Shown here: one piece after another, positions 8,436 to 16,057 of the stretch
How positions within the stretch are numbered: the first letter of the stretch is position 1
Layout of the letters: each line of letters begins with the position of its first letter
Program-made: the position numbers and the translations under genes
The notes under the pieces: generated by a model
What the model was told of the DNA's origin: nothing
Seen by the model: the letters and a program-made list of their open reading frames with translations, nothing else
Databases searched by the model: none
Source: an uncultured Eubacteriales bacterium
GTDB lineage: Bacteria > Bacillota > Clostridia > Christensenellales > Aristaeellaceae
NCBI GenBank assembly: GCA_902800625.1
Contig: CADCFG010000016.1
Coordinates: 1 to 64,000, forward strand
Direction: 5' to 3'
DNA: 64,000 bases

Positions 8436-8969
8436 TTAATCCTCCGGGAACATTTCGGTGAATGTCTTATAGTGGTCGTCGGTGTAGTAATAAAGGCCGT
8501 CTGAGCTGAACAGCACCCGCTGCTTGCCCCGCTTCTTGCCCTTGTAGTTGGCATCACACTCATACCACTTGCGGCCCTTCTTCTCGGGCAGCTGACCTTC
8601 GTAGTTGCCAAAGCGATCGCCGCCGATGCTCTTTCCGGGGGCCACCTCGCCCACGTAGTTGTATCGGCTGTCCCAGCCCAGGGCCTTGGCCTCGTTCTTG
8701 GTGATGAAGTTCTCCGGCAGCTCACCGTAGATCGAAAGATAATTGACGATCTGCTGGGGGTCCGTCACCGGAAGCTCAAATTCGACTTCAGTCTGTTCTT
8801 CTTCGTCATCATAGACTTCAGTCTGTTCTTCAGCCTCATAGTCGTCGGTGAGGCCGTAAAAGTCCCTGAGCAGCTCCCGCCAATCGTCCGCGACGGCCAC
8901 CGTGAGCGCTGAAAGCGCCAGCAGGGCGGCCATCACCAGTGCCAGCAGACGCCTGACATGCCTTTGCAT
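8436..8969 (-). CDS. Secreted barnase-type ribonuclease
   Basis: Residues 1-27 are a signal peptide ending AVA, followed by an acidic linker of about 40 residues and a full barnase/N1 domain (about 70-170). Catalytic residues align with barnase: Lys91 (Lys27), Glu137 (Glu73, in KWYECD), Arg147 and Arg151 (Arg83, Arg87) and His166 (His102, in TDDHYKTF). APGKSIGGD is also conserved. An active extracellular endoribonuclease is expected. The linker contains two copies of EEQTEV encoded by identical 18-bp DNA repeats (8784-8801 and 8814-8831). The upstream site is GAGGGAGGG. Confidence 0.95.
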   Translation of the reverse strand: MQRHVRRLLALVMAALLALSALTVAVADDWRELLRDFYGLTDDYEAEEQTEVYDDEEEQTEVEFELPVTDPQQIVNYLSIYGELPENFITKNEAKALGWDSRYNYVGEVAPGKSIGGDRFGNYEGQLPEKKGRKWYECDANYKGKKRGKQRVLFSSDGLYYYTDDHYKTFTEMFPED

Positions 8970-9018
8970 TCGTATCCCTCCCTCGTGGGTGGCAGGGGCG
9001 GTCTCCCGCCCTTCGCCT

Positions 9019-9204
9019 TCATTTCCTTCTAAGCAGCCTCTTGCGCGAACGCTTCGCGTCGTGAATGCCGCAGAGCGCGGCGCTTTCGGCCTGCGCGGCG
9101 TCGTCCGGCGGCAGCGCGGGCATCAACCCGGTGCACTCCGTGGCGGACGCCACGTTCTCCGTTTCGCCGAAGGTGCCCTCAGGCTTCCATCCGTCGTCCT
9201 TCAC
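9019..9204 (-). CDS. Small conserved-looking protein, unknown function
   Basis: A 61-residue frame starting at GTG 9204 behind a strong GGGGAGGTGATC ribosome site and a good promoter. The middle, NVASATECTGLMPALPP, resembles a short Thr-Glu-Cys-Thr-Gly-Leu-x-Pro motif that I recall from other small Clostridia proteins, followed by an acidic then strongly basic tail (KRSRKRLLRRK). No function is recognised. It may be the first gene of the barnase-barstar-deoD transcript, 49 bp upstream of the RNase. Confidence 0.6.
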   Translation of the reverse strand: MKDDGWKPEGTFGETENVASATECTGLMPALPPDDAAQAESAALCGIHDAKRSRKRLLRRK

Positions 9205-9256
9205 GCGATCACCTCCCCGGACAAGTCTGCCCGGGTGGCGCTTCCGATATAACTAT

Positions 9257-9285
9257 ATTTTAACCGAAAGCGTCGCTGACGTCAA
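9257..9285 (-). promoter_or_regulatory. Promoter upstream of small gene and RNase operon
   Basis: Reverse strand TTGACG (9280-9285), 17-bp spacer, TAAAAT (9257-9262). The leader of about 45 nt leads into the GTG start at 9204. Confidence 0.7.
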
Positions 9286-9359
9286 GGCGCTGTCGCGGTT
9301 TTCGTTAGCGCAGAGGCAGGTTTTGAGCATCCGCAGCGCTGTTTTTGTGCAACGCGCCC

Positions 9360-9388
9360 TTGAACGCGCTTTTCAACTGTGCTATAAT
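9360..9388 (+). promoter_or_regulatory. Promoter of XpaC-like gene
   Basis: TTGAAC (9360-9365), 17-bp spacer, TATAAT (9383-9388), 23 bp upstream of the start codon. Confidence 0.8.
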
Positions 9389-9411
9389 GCATGACATGAG
9401 GTGTGAATGAC

Positions 9412-10380
9412 ATGAGCAAGAGAAGATATGGCAACAACATCCGCGTGCCCGAGGATCCGCCGGGCAAGCCCTCGCTGCTGGCCATCGGCATACTGCTGAT
9501 CGTCGCACCGCCGGTGAGCACGTTTATCGGCATCTACCTGGGCTTCAAGCGCCTGCGCGCGGAATGGACGCGCAAGCAGTACCAGATGTTCAGGCGCTAC
9601 GCCAACGCCATCGGCGACCGGGATACCATCAGCATCCGCGGCCTGGCGGCGGAGATGGGCCGCTCCACCGGCGACGTGGTCAGCGAACTGCAGATCATGA
9701 TCGACGAGGGCATGATCCCCGGCAACGCCTACATCGACCGCAGCCACATGACCCTTTACTTGGATTCCGCCGTCCGCGGCACCGTGGAGACGGAATTCGT
9801 CAGCCCCGTGGTGAACGTGTTTGTGAACCAGGACGACCGCGCCCAGACCGTGGCCGAAGCCCGCGCCAAGGCGGCCGAGCGCGCCGAGGAAGCGCCTGCC
9901 GCGCCGAAGCACGCTGCTCCCGAGCCCCGCAAGACGGGTACGGAGAACGAGGACTTCGAGGCCAAGCTGCGCGAGATCCGCCAGCTGAACGACGACATAG
10001 AAGACAAGGCCGTGTCGGACCGAATCGACCGCATCGGCGAGCTGACCGCCAGCATCTTCCGCGTGGTTCGGGAAAAGCCGGAGCACGCCGAGGAGGTGCG
10101 CAAGTTCATGAACTACTACCTGCCCACCACCCTCAAGCTGCTGAAATCCTACAGCCTGATGGAAAAGCAGAGCTACCAGGGCGAGAACATCCAGGCCTCC
10201 CGCAAGAAGATCGAGAGCGTGCTGGACACCCTCACCCATGCCTTCGAGCAGCAGCAGGATCGCCTGTTCAAGACCGAAGCGCTGGACGTGGAGACCGACA
10301 TCAGCGTGCTGGAGACCATGATGGCCAGCGACGGCCTGCTGGAAAAGCAGGGCGAGCTGCGCGCCGGTGGCGGGCATTAA
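9412..10380 (+). CDS. XpaC-like 5-bromo-4-chloroindolyl phosphate hydrolysis family protein
   Basis: A 322-residue protein with one hydrophobic segment near residues 20-42 and a long C-terminal helical domain (NYYLPTTLKLLKSY, then an ISVLETMMASDGL tail), the pattern of XpaC/YceH-associated proteins. These usually accompany toxic-anion-resistance (TelA) genes; none is adjacent. The middle has a winged-helix-like stretch (ISIRGLAAEMGRSTGDVV) and an Ala-rich linker. ATG 9412 is preferred over GTG 9403 because GAGG at 9398-9401 is too close to the latter. The biochemical role is not established. Confidence 0.8.
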   Translation: MSKRRYGNNIRVPEDPPGKPSLLAIGILLIVAPPVSTFIGIYLGFKRLRAEWTRKQYQMFRRYANAIGDRDTISIRGLAAEMGRSTGDVVSELQIMIDEGMIPGNAYIDRSHMTLYLDSAVRGTVETEFVSPVVNVFVNQDDRAQTVAEARAKAAERAEEAPAAPKHAAPEPRKTGTENEDFEAKLREIRQLNDDIEDKAVSDRIDRIGELTASIFRVVREKPEHAEEVRKFMNYYLPTTLKLLKSYSLMEKQSYQGENIQASRKKIESVLDTLTHAFEQQQDRLFKTEALDVETDISVLETMMASDGLLEKQGELRAGGGH

Positions 10381-10406
10381 ACAAACCAACGTCGGTTTAT
10401 AGAAAG

Positions 10407-10433
10407 CCGGGAGTGACGAGATGTCGCTCCCGG
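10407..10433. terminator. Terminator between XpaC-like and M1-like genes
   Basis: CCGGGAGTGAC/GTCGCTCCCGG with a 5-nt loop and one G-T pair, followed by TTCTTTTTCTTC on the plus strand. Confidence 0.85.
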
Positions 10434-10445
10434 TTCTTTTTCTTC

Positions 10446-11951
10446 TCATTCAAACCAGTCGATGGTCTGGTTCGCGTAGTCCCCCACATTGAAGGCCCAG
10501 TCGGTGAGGAACGCCTCCCAGGACTGGCCAGTGGCGGCGTCCAGAGCGGCGACCAGGTCCATCTCCGTGAGGATGTGTCCGTCCCGCCCCATCTGATAGA
10601 AGCCCCGCAGGCCGTCCAGCAGCCCCTCCAGCCCCATGGCCTGCCGCAGCTCGTGGAGCACCACCGCGCCGCGGTCCAGCACCACGATGCCATATTCCCG
10701 GCCATTGAACATGGCCGCGTCCGTGGTCAGCCGCAGGCCGCCGGGGACCGTCTGCTGCAGCGCAGGCACCCAGTCCCGGTTGACCGCCTTCAGGAAGGCA
10801 TCGCGGCCTTCGGCATCCTCCAGCAGCAGGTATGAGATGTACTCGCTCACGGCGTCGCTCAGCCAGGCGTCGGCCACGGGCTCCGGACTGGCGGCGATGC
10901 CGAAGTACTGCTGGGCCACGCAGAAGCGCAATTGTTTGGCCAGCGCGTCGGCATTGCCCGTCCCCAACAGGTCGCCGGAGAGCCACACGGTGCCGGGGAA
11001 GTTGAGCGCGCCCAGCGGATAATCGCTCTGGGCAATGTCCAGCCGATCGAACGGAAAGGGGCCGAACCAGCCCTCGCAGCGCTCGATGGCATCCGCGGCG
11101 ATCTGCGCCGCCCGGGTGGCCATGCCCCTGGCGCCCGACAGCACGCGCACCGCGACGCCGGAGGCGGTTTGGTACTCCGTCGCCCGCCAGCGTTTGCCGA
11201 AGGACAGCGCCAGCTCCCGGACGTCCTCCGCGGCCACGTGCCAGCAGTTCCCGTCCCGCTCGATCTCCCCCGTACCCGCGAGGGTATATCCCTCAGGCAG
11301 GGTCACTGAAGCGTCGAAGTCCATGGGGTCGGCATAGAGCCAGCGGGTGTGCGAAAGCGGCTTTTTCAGGATGAAGTCGCCCTCGTTTGGGTTATAGACG
11401 CCGGGCGAAAAGTAAAACGCGCTCAGCCGCACGTCCGTGTCGCCCACGCCCTGGAACGCGCCGCAGCGCATCAGCAGCAGGTAGTAGTCGAACTCAAATT
11501 CGCACCGTCCGCCGGGGGCCAGATCGCAATCCACCCGCAGGAACGTCTCGCCCTCACCCTGAAAGCCGAACCTGGTCTGTTTTCCGTCCACGCGCACGTC
11601 GGACAGGTCCACTCCCGCCGGAGCGTATCCCGCGGAGAATACGGTCTCCAGGTCATCAGGCTCATACATCAGGGCGCTCTCCCGCCGGAACATGTTCCCC
11701 GCGCAGTTGAATACCACGGCGCGCAGCGGCCCGTCCGAGGGGTTGACATAGATGAGGCGCTGCGTGATTTGCAGCGCCTGTTCATCGGGCATGTATTCCA
11801 TTGAGAGCGTACATTGGCCGCGGTAGGAAGCGACCTCGGTCTGTTCTTCCGCCAAGCTGCTGAACAGCGCGCTGAATACTACGCCGCCCGCCAGCAGCAC
11901 CACCAGGGCAATGGCCAATATGCGAATCAGCTTCTTCTTTTTGCCTGTCAT
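10446..11951 (-). CDS. Membrane-anchored M1-peptidase homologue lacking zinc ligands
   Basis: The 501-residue protein has an N-terminal membrane anchor (about 9-30), an EEQTEV linker at 35-40, a beta-rich N-domain and a gluzincin-like C-domain. The GAMEN substrate loop is recognisable as GALNFPG (about 317), but the zinc motif HExxH is replaced by a sequence reading RFCVAQQYFG (about 340) and the third-ligand helix WLxEG by WLSDAVSEY (about 365). It should therefore not bind catalytic zinc. It may act as a binding or scaffold protein outside the membrane. Start ATG 11951 is 11 bp past the end of the signal peptidase gene; the 11966 GTG start lacks a site. Confidence 0.75.
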   Translation of the reverse strand: MTGKKKKLIRILAIALVVLLAGGVVFSALFSSLAEEQTEVASYRGQCTLSMEYMPDEQALQITQRLIYVNPSDGPLRAVVFNCAGNMFRRESALMYEPDDLETVFSAGYAPAGVDLSDVRVDGKQTRFGFQGEGETFLRVDCDLAPGGRCEFEFDYYLLLMRCGAFQGVGDTDVRLSAFYFSPGVYNPNEGDFILKKPLSHTRWLYADPMDFDASVTLPEGYTLAGTGEIERDGNCWHVAAEDVRELALSFGKRWRATEYQTASGVAVRVLSGARGMATRAAQIAADAIERCEGWFGPFPFDRLDIAQSDYPLGALNFPGTVWLSGDLLGTGNADALAKQLRFCVAQQYFGIAASPEPVADAWLSDAVSEYISYLLLEDAEGRDAFLKAVNRDWVPALQQTVPGGLRLTTDAAMFNGREYGIVVLDRGAVVLHELRQAMGLEGLLDGLRGFYQMGRDGHILTEMDLVAALDAATGQSWEAFLTDWAFNVGDYANQTIDWFE

Positions 11952-11962
11952 ATGTTCAAACC

Positions 11963-12730
11963 TCACTGCACGCCGCGGATCTTGTTCAGCGGCCAGATGA
12001 CCTGACGCACATGTCCCACGATGTCGCCCTTGGAGATGGGGCCGACGTTGTTGGTGACGGTGCCGTCGTTGCCCTCGCCGTCCTCCACGCCCGGGCCGTT
12101 CCAGTCGCGGGAATCGTGGCTGTTGTAGCGGTTGTCGCCCACCACGAAGTATTCGTCCTCACCCAGTACATAAGCTTCGTAATCATACGGGCTGCCATAG
12201 ATGTAGAACTGGGCGAAACGGGAATCCAGCAGCTCGTCCACGGTTTCGCCGTCCTGCTCGTAGACCACGTGGGTCACGCCGTTTTCGCAGTAAATGGTGT
12301 CGCCGGGCACAGCCACCACGCGCTTGACGAAGTATTCGCGGGTCTTGAGGATGCCCAGGTTGAACCAGTCGTGATAGCGGCCGGGATAGTGGCAAATGAC
12401 CACCTCACCCCGCTTGACATCGCCGAAGCGCACATCCGTCACCGTGACGAACAGCCTCTCACCGTTTTCCAGCGTGTCATACATGGAGCTGCCTTCCACG
12501 CGAATGATGCGGAACAGGAAAGACTGGATCACGATGACGATCAGCACGGCGGAAACCAGCGCCACCAGCCACTCCCGCGCTTCCTTCTTTACCTTTTTCT
12601 TCCGCGCTTCCACTTTATCGACAATTTCCTCTGTCTGCTTGTCGACTTCGGTCTGCTCATGAGCATCGACCTGGGCTGAAACCTTGTCCGGTTTCTCGAC
12701 TTCGGTCTGTTTTCCGTTGTTCTGGTCCAT
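11963..12730 (-). CDS. lepB: Signal peptidase I (with extended N-terminus)
   Basis: Cleaves signal peptides of exported proteins at the outer membrane face. A cytoplasmic, charged N-terminal extension of about 50 residues precedes the single membrane helix (about 54-73). Catalytic Ser82 lies in EGSSMYDTL and the general-base Lys136 in YFVKRVVAVPGD; box E GDNRYNSHDSR is present. The extension contains KQTEV (7-11), EQTEV (25-29) and a partial KQTEE copy from the dispersed 18-bp repeat (12698-12715, 12644-12661). It is the second of two tandem signal peptidases, 24 bp after the first. Confidence 0.95.
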   Translation of the reverse strand: MDQNNGKQTEVEKPDKVSAQVDAHEQTEVDKQTEEIVDKVEARKKKVKKEAREWLVALVSAVLIVIVIQSFLFRIIRVEGSSMYDTLENGERLFVTVTDVRFGDVKRGEVVICHYPGRYHDWFNLGILKTREYFVKRVVAVPGDTIYCENGVTHVVYEQDGETVDELLDSRFAQFYIYGSPYDYEAYVLGEDEYFVVGDNRYNSHDSRDWNGPGVEDGEGNDGTVTNNVGPISKGDIVGHVRQVIWPLNKIRGVQ

Positions 12731-12754
12731 GATTAGTCTCCTTGCTTGATATTC

Positions 12755-13261
12755 CTACGGGATCGGGCCGAATCGGCTCATCGGTAACAGTATCCAGCGA
12801 ACCCGGCCCAGTATATCCGCCCGGCCGATGGGGCCCATGTCCGCCATGCGGCTGTCGTAGCTCTCGTCGCGGTTGTCGCCCAGCGCCAGGTACTCGTCCT
12901 CGCCCAGGGCAATGGCGTAATCCTCGGTGGGCGTGGACACGTAGGGCTCGCTCACGGGACTGCCGTTGACGGTCAGCTGCCCGCCCGTGAAGGCGATCTC
13001 GTCCCCCGGCAGGCCCACGATCCGCTTGACATAGGTGTCGTCCCGCCCGGGAAAGCGGCACTGAACCACGTCGCCACGATTTGGGCCTCGCCCGGCGTAT
13101 TCCAGCCGGGTCACCAGCGCCAGGTCGCCGCTTTTCAGCGTGTCGTTCATGGAGACCCCGGCCACGCGCACCGTGCCGAAGACGTAAAGCCGCAACAGGA
13201 AGCCGACGGCCACGGCCAGCAGCACGGCCAGCGCCGAAATGAGCCAGCGGCGCGCTTTCAC
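12755..13261 (-). CDS. lepB: Signal peptidase I (short form)
   Basis: A 168-residue enzyme with one N-terminal membrane helix (about 6-28), catalytic Ser37 in AGVSMNDTL, Lys79 in TYVKRIVGLPGD and GDNRDESYDSR. Its start overlaps the end of the DUF951 gene (ATGA), so it is translationally coupled. Two neighbouring signal peptidases in one operon suggest divided substrate specificity. Confidence 0.95.
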   Translation of the reverse strand: MKARRWLISALAVLLAVAVGFLLRLYVFGTVRVAGVSMNDTLKSGDLALVTRLEYAGRGPNRGDVVQCRFPGRDDTYVKRIVGLPGDEIAFTGGQLTVNGSPVSEPYVSTPTEDYAIALGEDEYLALGDNRDESYDSRMADMGPIGRADILGRVRWILLPMSRFGPIP

Positions 13262-13455
13262 GCCTCGGCCTCCCCCGCGCTCTCCACGATCTTCTTGACC
13301 CGCTTTTCAAACACCGGGCGCTCCAGCATCACGATGCGCTCGCACTTCTCGCAGCGCATCTTGATGTCCGCGCCCACATAGGTCACGCGCCAAAGGTCGT
13401 TGCCGCAGGGATGTGCCTTGCGCATCTTCACCAGGTCGCCAACGTGCAGCAGCAT
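13258..13455 (-). CDS. DUF951 family protein
   Basis: A 65-residue protein with the DUF951 layout: GDLVKMRKAHPCG near the start, then DIKMRCEKCERIVMLER. The Cys residues may bind metal. The family is common in Firmicutes and lacks a proven role. It starts at ATG 13455; a longer frame to 13656 overlaps the methyltransferase and has no ribosome site. It heads the two-signal-peptidase operon. Confidence 0.85.
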   Translation of the reverse strand: MLLHVGDLVKMRKAHPCGNDLWRVTYVGADIKMRCEKCERIVMLERPVFEKRVKKIVESAGEAEA

Positions 13456-13531
13456 TCCCTCGCCTCCCTGCCGTATTATAGAAGATGAATATTGCCTCAG
13501 TGTGAACTTTTGAAGAATGATTGTGGAAGGT

Positions 13532-14776
13532 CTACCGGCGCAGCGCAAAGTAGTGGGAGATGCCCGTGATGTCGGACACGCACAGGGCCAGCTCGCCCGC
13601 GTAGGCCGGCACGGCCAACTCCCGCGTGAGGGCCCCCTCCCGCTTGCTGCGGGCATACTTCGCCATCACGTGGTAGCCGTCGGGGCGCAGGTAGCCCACC
13701 GACCAGTTGTCCACGACGTCCAGTGGATCGGCAAGCTCCGGCAGGCCGGGGATATCCGTTGAGAAGTCCTCCAGGACGACGTGATAGAAGCCCACGCCGG
13801 TGTGGACCGCCGCGTCGCACACAGACTCCGGTCTGTTTTTATCATCCAAAACCAGACTATAGTCTGCTCCCGTCAATCTGCGCCGGGCAATGTTCAGCGT
13901 CAGCGGGCTGCGGTCAATGCCGATGAAGTTCCGGCCGTTGCGCCGGGCGGCCTCCAGCGTAGTGGCGCTGCCTGCGAAGGGGTCCAGCACCCAGTCGCCG
14001 GGGCGGGAGGCGCACTTGACGATCCTGTCCAGCAGCGCCAGGGGCTTTTGCACGTCGAAGCCGGTGCGCTCCGGGTCCTTCTGCTGCAGGTGCGGCAGGT
14101 CCTGCCACACGTCTGTGGGGGCAATGGGGTCGTCGTCGTAGTAGGTGTACACCCGCCCGCCGGAGCGAATGGAGCGATAGACGCGGCCGTCCGGGTCCAC
14201 ATGGCGGCGCATGTGGCTGGTGCGCGGCTTGTCCCTGGGCGCCTTCACGGCGTCGATGTTGAAATCATAGCGGTCGGACTTGCGGTAGAACTGGATCACG
14301 TCGTGCTTGCGGGAGAAGTGGTGGATGCTGCGGCCGCCGCTCTGGTAGACCCAGATGATCTCGTTGAGCAGGTTGTCCTCGCCGAAGATCTCGTCCATCA
14401 ACAGGCGCACGTGGGGATGGGCGCGGTAGTCCAGGTGGACGAAGATCATGCCCTCATCGCTGAGCAGCCGCCGGGAAAGCTCCAGCACCCGGCGCATCAT
14501 GGTCAGGTATTCCGCGCGGTCAAAGCGGTCGGAAAAGCTTTCCAGCACGAAGCTGCCCTTGCCCTGGCGCCACTCCCGCTCCCCCACGCGCACGCGCATA
14601 TAGAAGCGGTCGCCGGTCATGAAGGGCGGGTCCATGTAGATCAGCTTGATCCTGCCCTCGTACTCGCCCAACAGGCCCTCCATCCGCTCTACGGCGTCGC
14701 CCAGCAGGAACATGCCCCTGGGCCCGCCGCTGACCGGATGCCGCTCCACCGTCACCTGTATCCGCTCCAGCGCCAT
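13532..14776 (-). CDS. Solitary DNA methyltransferase (beta-type N4/N6 amino methylase)
   Basis: The catalytic motif IV YMDPPFMTGD (about 47-56) precedes the SAM-binding motif I DPFAGSATT (about 265-273), the order of beta-class amino-methyltransferases. The 414-residue length suits a type II or III modification enzyme. No restriction endonuclease or specificity gene is adjacent, so it is an orphan. A residual C-terminal region of about 110 residues carries no recognised domain. The 18-bp dispersed repeat also occurs here (13824-13841), but in another reading frame, giving KNRPESV. Confidence 0.88.
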   Translation of the reverse strand: MALERIQVTVERHPVSGGPRGMFLLGDAVERMEGLLGEYEGRIKLIYMDPPFMTGDRFYMRVRVGEREWRQGKGSFVLESFSDRFDRAEYLTMMRRVLELSRRLLSDEGMIFVHLDYRAHPHVRLLMDEIFGEDNLLNEIIWVYQSGGRSIHHFSRKHDVIQFYRKSDRYDFNIDAVKAPRDKPRTSHMRRHVDPDGRVYRSIRSGGRVYTYYDDDPIAPTDVWQDLPHLQQKDPERTGFDVQKPLALLDRIVKCASRPGDWVLDPFAGSATTLEAARRNGRNFIGIDRSPLTLNIARRRLTGADYSLVLDDKNRPESVCDAAVHTGVGFYHVVLEDFSTDIPGLPELADPLDVVDNWSVGYLRPDGYHVMAKYARSKREGALTRELAVPAYAGELALCVSDITGISHYFALRR

Positions 14777-14808
14777 CTGTCACACCGCCTCTTTCACCAA
14801 TTAAACCT

Positions 14809-14837
14809 ATTATAGCAGGTTTTGGGGGATGTGACAA
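14809..14837 (-). promoter_or_regulatory. Promoter of the DNA methyltransferase gene
   Basis: Reverse strand TTGTCA (14832-14837), 17-bp spacer, TATAAT (14809-14814). Confidence 0.8.
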
Positions 14838-14841
14838 GCAG

Positions 14842-14910
14842 TCGCCGCGAGGAGACAAACCTACATCACCGCGAGGAGACAAACCTACATCACCGCGAGG
14901 AGATCAAACC
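14842..14910. repeat. 24-bp tandem repeat, nearly three units
   Basis: Units at 14842-14865, 14866-14889 and 14890-14910 share the core CGCGAGGAGACAAACCTACA. The last, partial unit runs into the stop codon of the cell-wall hydrolase gene. On the plus strand each unit contains GAGGAG. No coding role is seen. Confidence 0.9.
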
Positions 14911-15905
14911 AGCCTCCCGTATTTCCCGGACACCCAGCCCGCGCGGCCCTCGTAATCCACCTTCAGCCAGCAGGTGGCCTCGTCGATCTGCCCCAGCCAG
15001 GTGAGCCTGTCCCCCTCGTGGGCCACGCCCAGGATCTTCCCGGAGGTGTTCGGCGCGTCGCGGACATAGCAGTTGCCCCCGGCGATCTCCACCAGCCGCG
15101 GCGCGTTGGGCGCGGCCTCCAGCTTTGCCAATGCCTTCTCCAGCGCGGCGCAGGTCTTCGGCCCGCAGATGCCGTCGTCGGCCAGGCGGCTGTCCCGCTG
15201 GAAGGCCTTCAAGGCCTGCTCCGTGGCGTCGCCGAAGTCGCCGTCCGCGCCCCAGCGGCCGCAGTCGTAACCCAGGCGGATCAGCGCCGACTGCAGCTGC
15301 TTCACGTCCGGGCCCTCCATGCCGTTCTTCAGCAGCCGGTCGCCCAGCTTGAGCCCCTCGGACTGGATCGCGCCGTAGTCGAAGTACCTGGTCATCAGGC
15401 CCCAGTAATCCGGCTTGCGGGACAGCAGCTTTGTCTTCACCACGCCGCTCATCACGCCCCGGGCCTCGATCAGATACCAATCTCCCCGGGGCTTGTTCGC
15501 GTCCACGGGCCTGTAGAGGAAGGCCACGTGGGTGATATTTCCCGCCGTCTTGCCCCAGAACACCGCCGCGCCGGCCACGCGGTACTTCGGCGGGATCACG
15601 CCCGCGCCCTTGGGGTCGCACCAGTCGGCATAGTTGTAGCGGGCCTTGCTATCGATGCTCTTGCCGCTGTAATCCTTGTACAGGCCCTCGGCCAGGCCGT
15701 TGCAGTCCCAGACCCGCTGGGCGTGCGCCCGCCAGTAGAGCGCCTTTTCCCGCTGGGCGCCGGTGTACTGGGTGAACCAATGGCTGCTCACCGCCCACTT
15801 CTTCGGATTCTGCCCCGTTGCCCCCATGATATAGCCGTCCTTCCGGGATAGCGCCTCGCCTAGTTCCTTCGCGAACAGCGCCGCGGGCATCTTCTTGAAC
15901 GCCAT
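14904..15905 (-). CDS. NlpC/P60-like cell-wall hydrolase with peptidoglycan-binding and SH3 domains
   Basis: Three parts in 333 residues: a Cys/His hydrolase domain (Cys68 in VWDCNGLAEG, His126 in NITHVAFLYR), a PG_binding_1 domain (about 193-250, MEGPDVKQLQSALIRLGY) and an SH3-like domain (about 270-333, NCYVRDAPNTSGKILG). It probably cuts peptide bonds in peptidoglycan stems. There is no signal peptide from the ATG at 15905, which has an ideal AAGGAGG site, so it resembles a phage endolysin rather than a secreted autolysin. It has its own transcription direction, with no phage genes adjoining. Confidence 0.85.
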   Translation of the reverse strand: MAFKKMPAALFAKELGEALSRKDGYIMGATGQNPKKWAVSSHWFTQYTGAQREKALYWRAHAQRVWDCNGLAEGLYKDYSGKSIDSKARYNYADWCDPKGAGVIPPKYRVAGAAVFWGKTAGNITHVAFLYRPVDANKPRGDWYLIEARGVMSGVVKTKLLSRKPDYWGLMTRYFDYGAIQSEGLKLGDRLLKNGMEGPDVKQLQSALIRLGYDCGRWGADGDFGDATEQALKAFQRDSRLADDGICGPKTCAALEKALAKLEAAPNAPRLVEIAGGNCYVRDAPNTSGKILGVAHEGDRLTWLGQIDEATCWLKVDYEGRAGWVSGKYGRLV

Positions 15906-15995
15906 GCTGATACCTCCTTTCCCCATGCCTATGCCGCCCGAGGCGAAGGGGTGCGAAGATATAATCGAACATCTGTTTAAATCTTGCAAAGCCTG

Positions 15996-16024
15996 TTTTC
16001 AATTAAAAATGCAGGTGGTATAAT
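15996..16024 (+). promoter_or_regulatory. Promoter of uvrB
   Basis: TTTTCA (15996-16001), 17-bp spacer, TATAAT (16019-16024), about 33 bp before the ATG. No obvious LexA box was recognised. Confidence 0.7.
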
Positions 16025-16057
16025 AGAGGCATCAATCACACTCAAGAGGCAAGGACC

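Noticed and set aside
14842..14910. Possible CRISPR repeats
   Set aside because: The units are directly adjacent with no spacers, so this is a simple tandem repeat.
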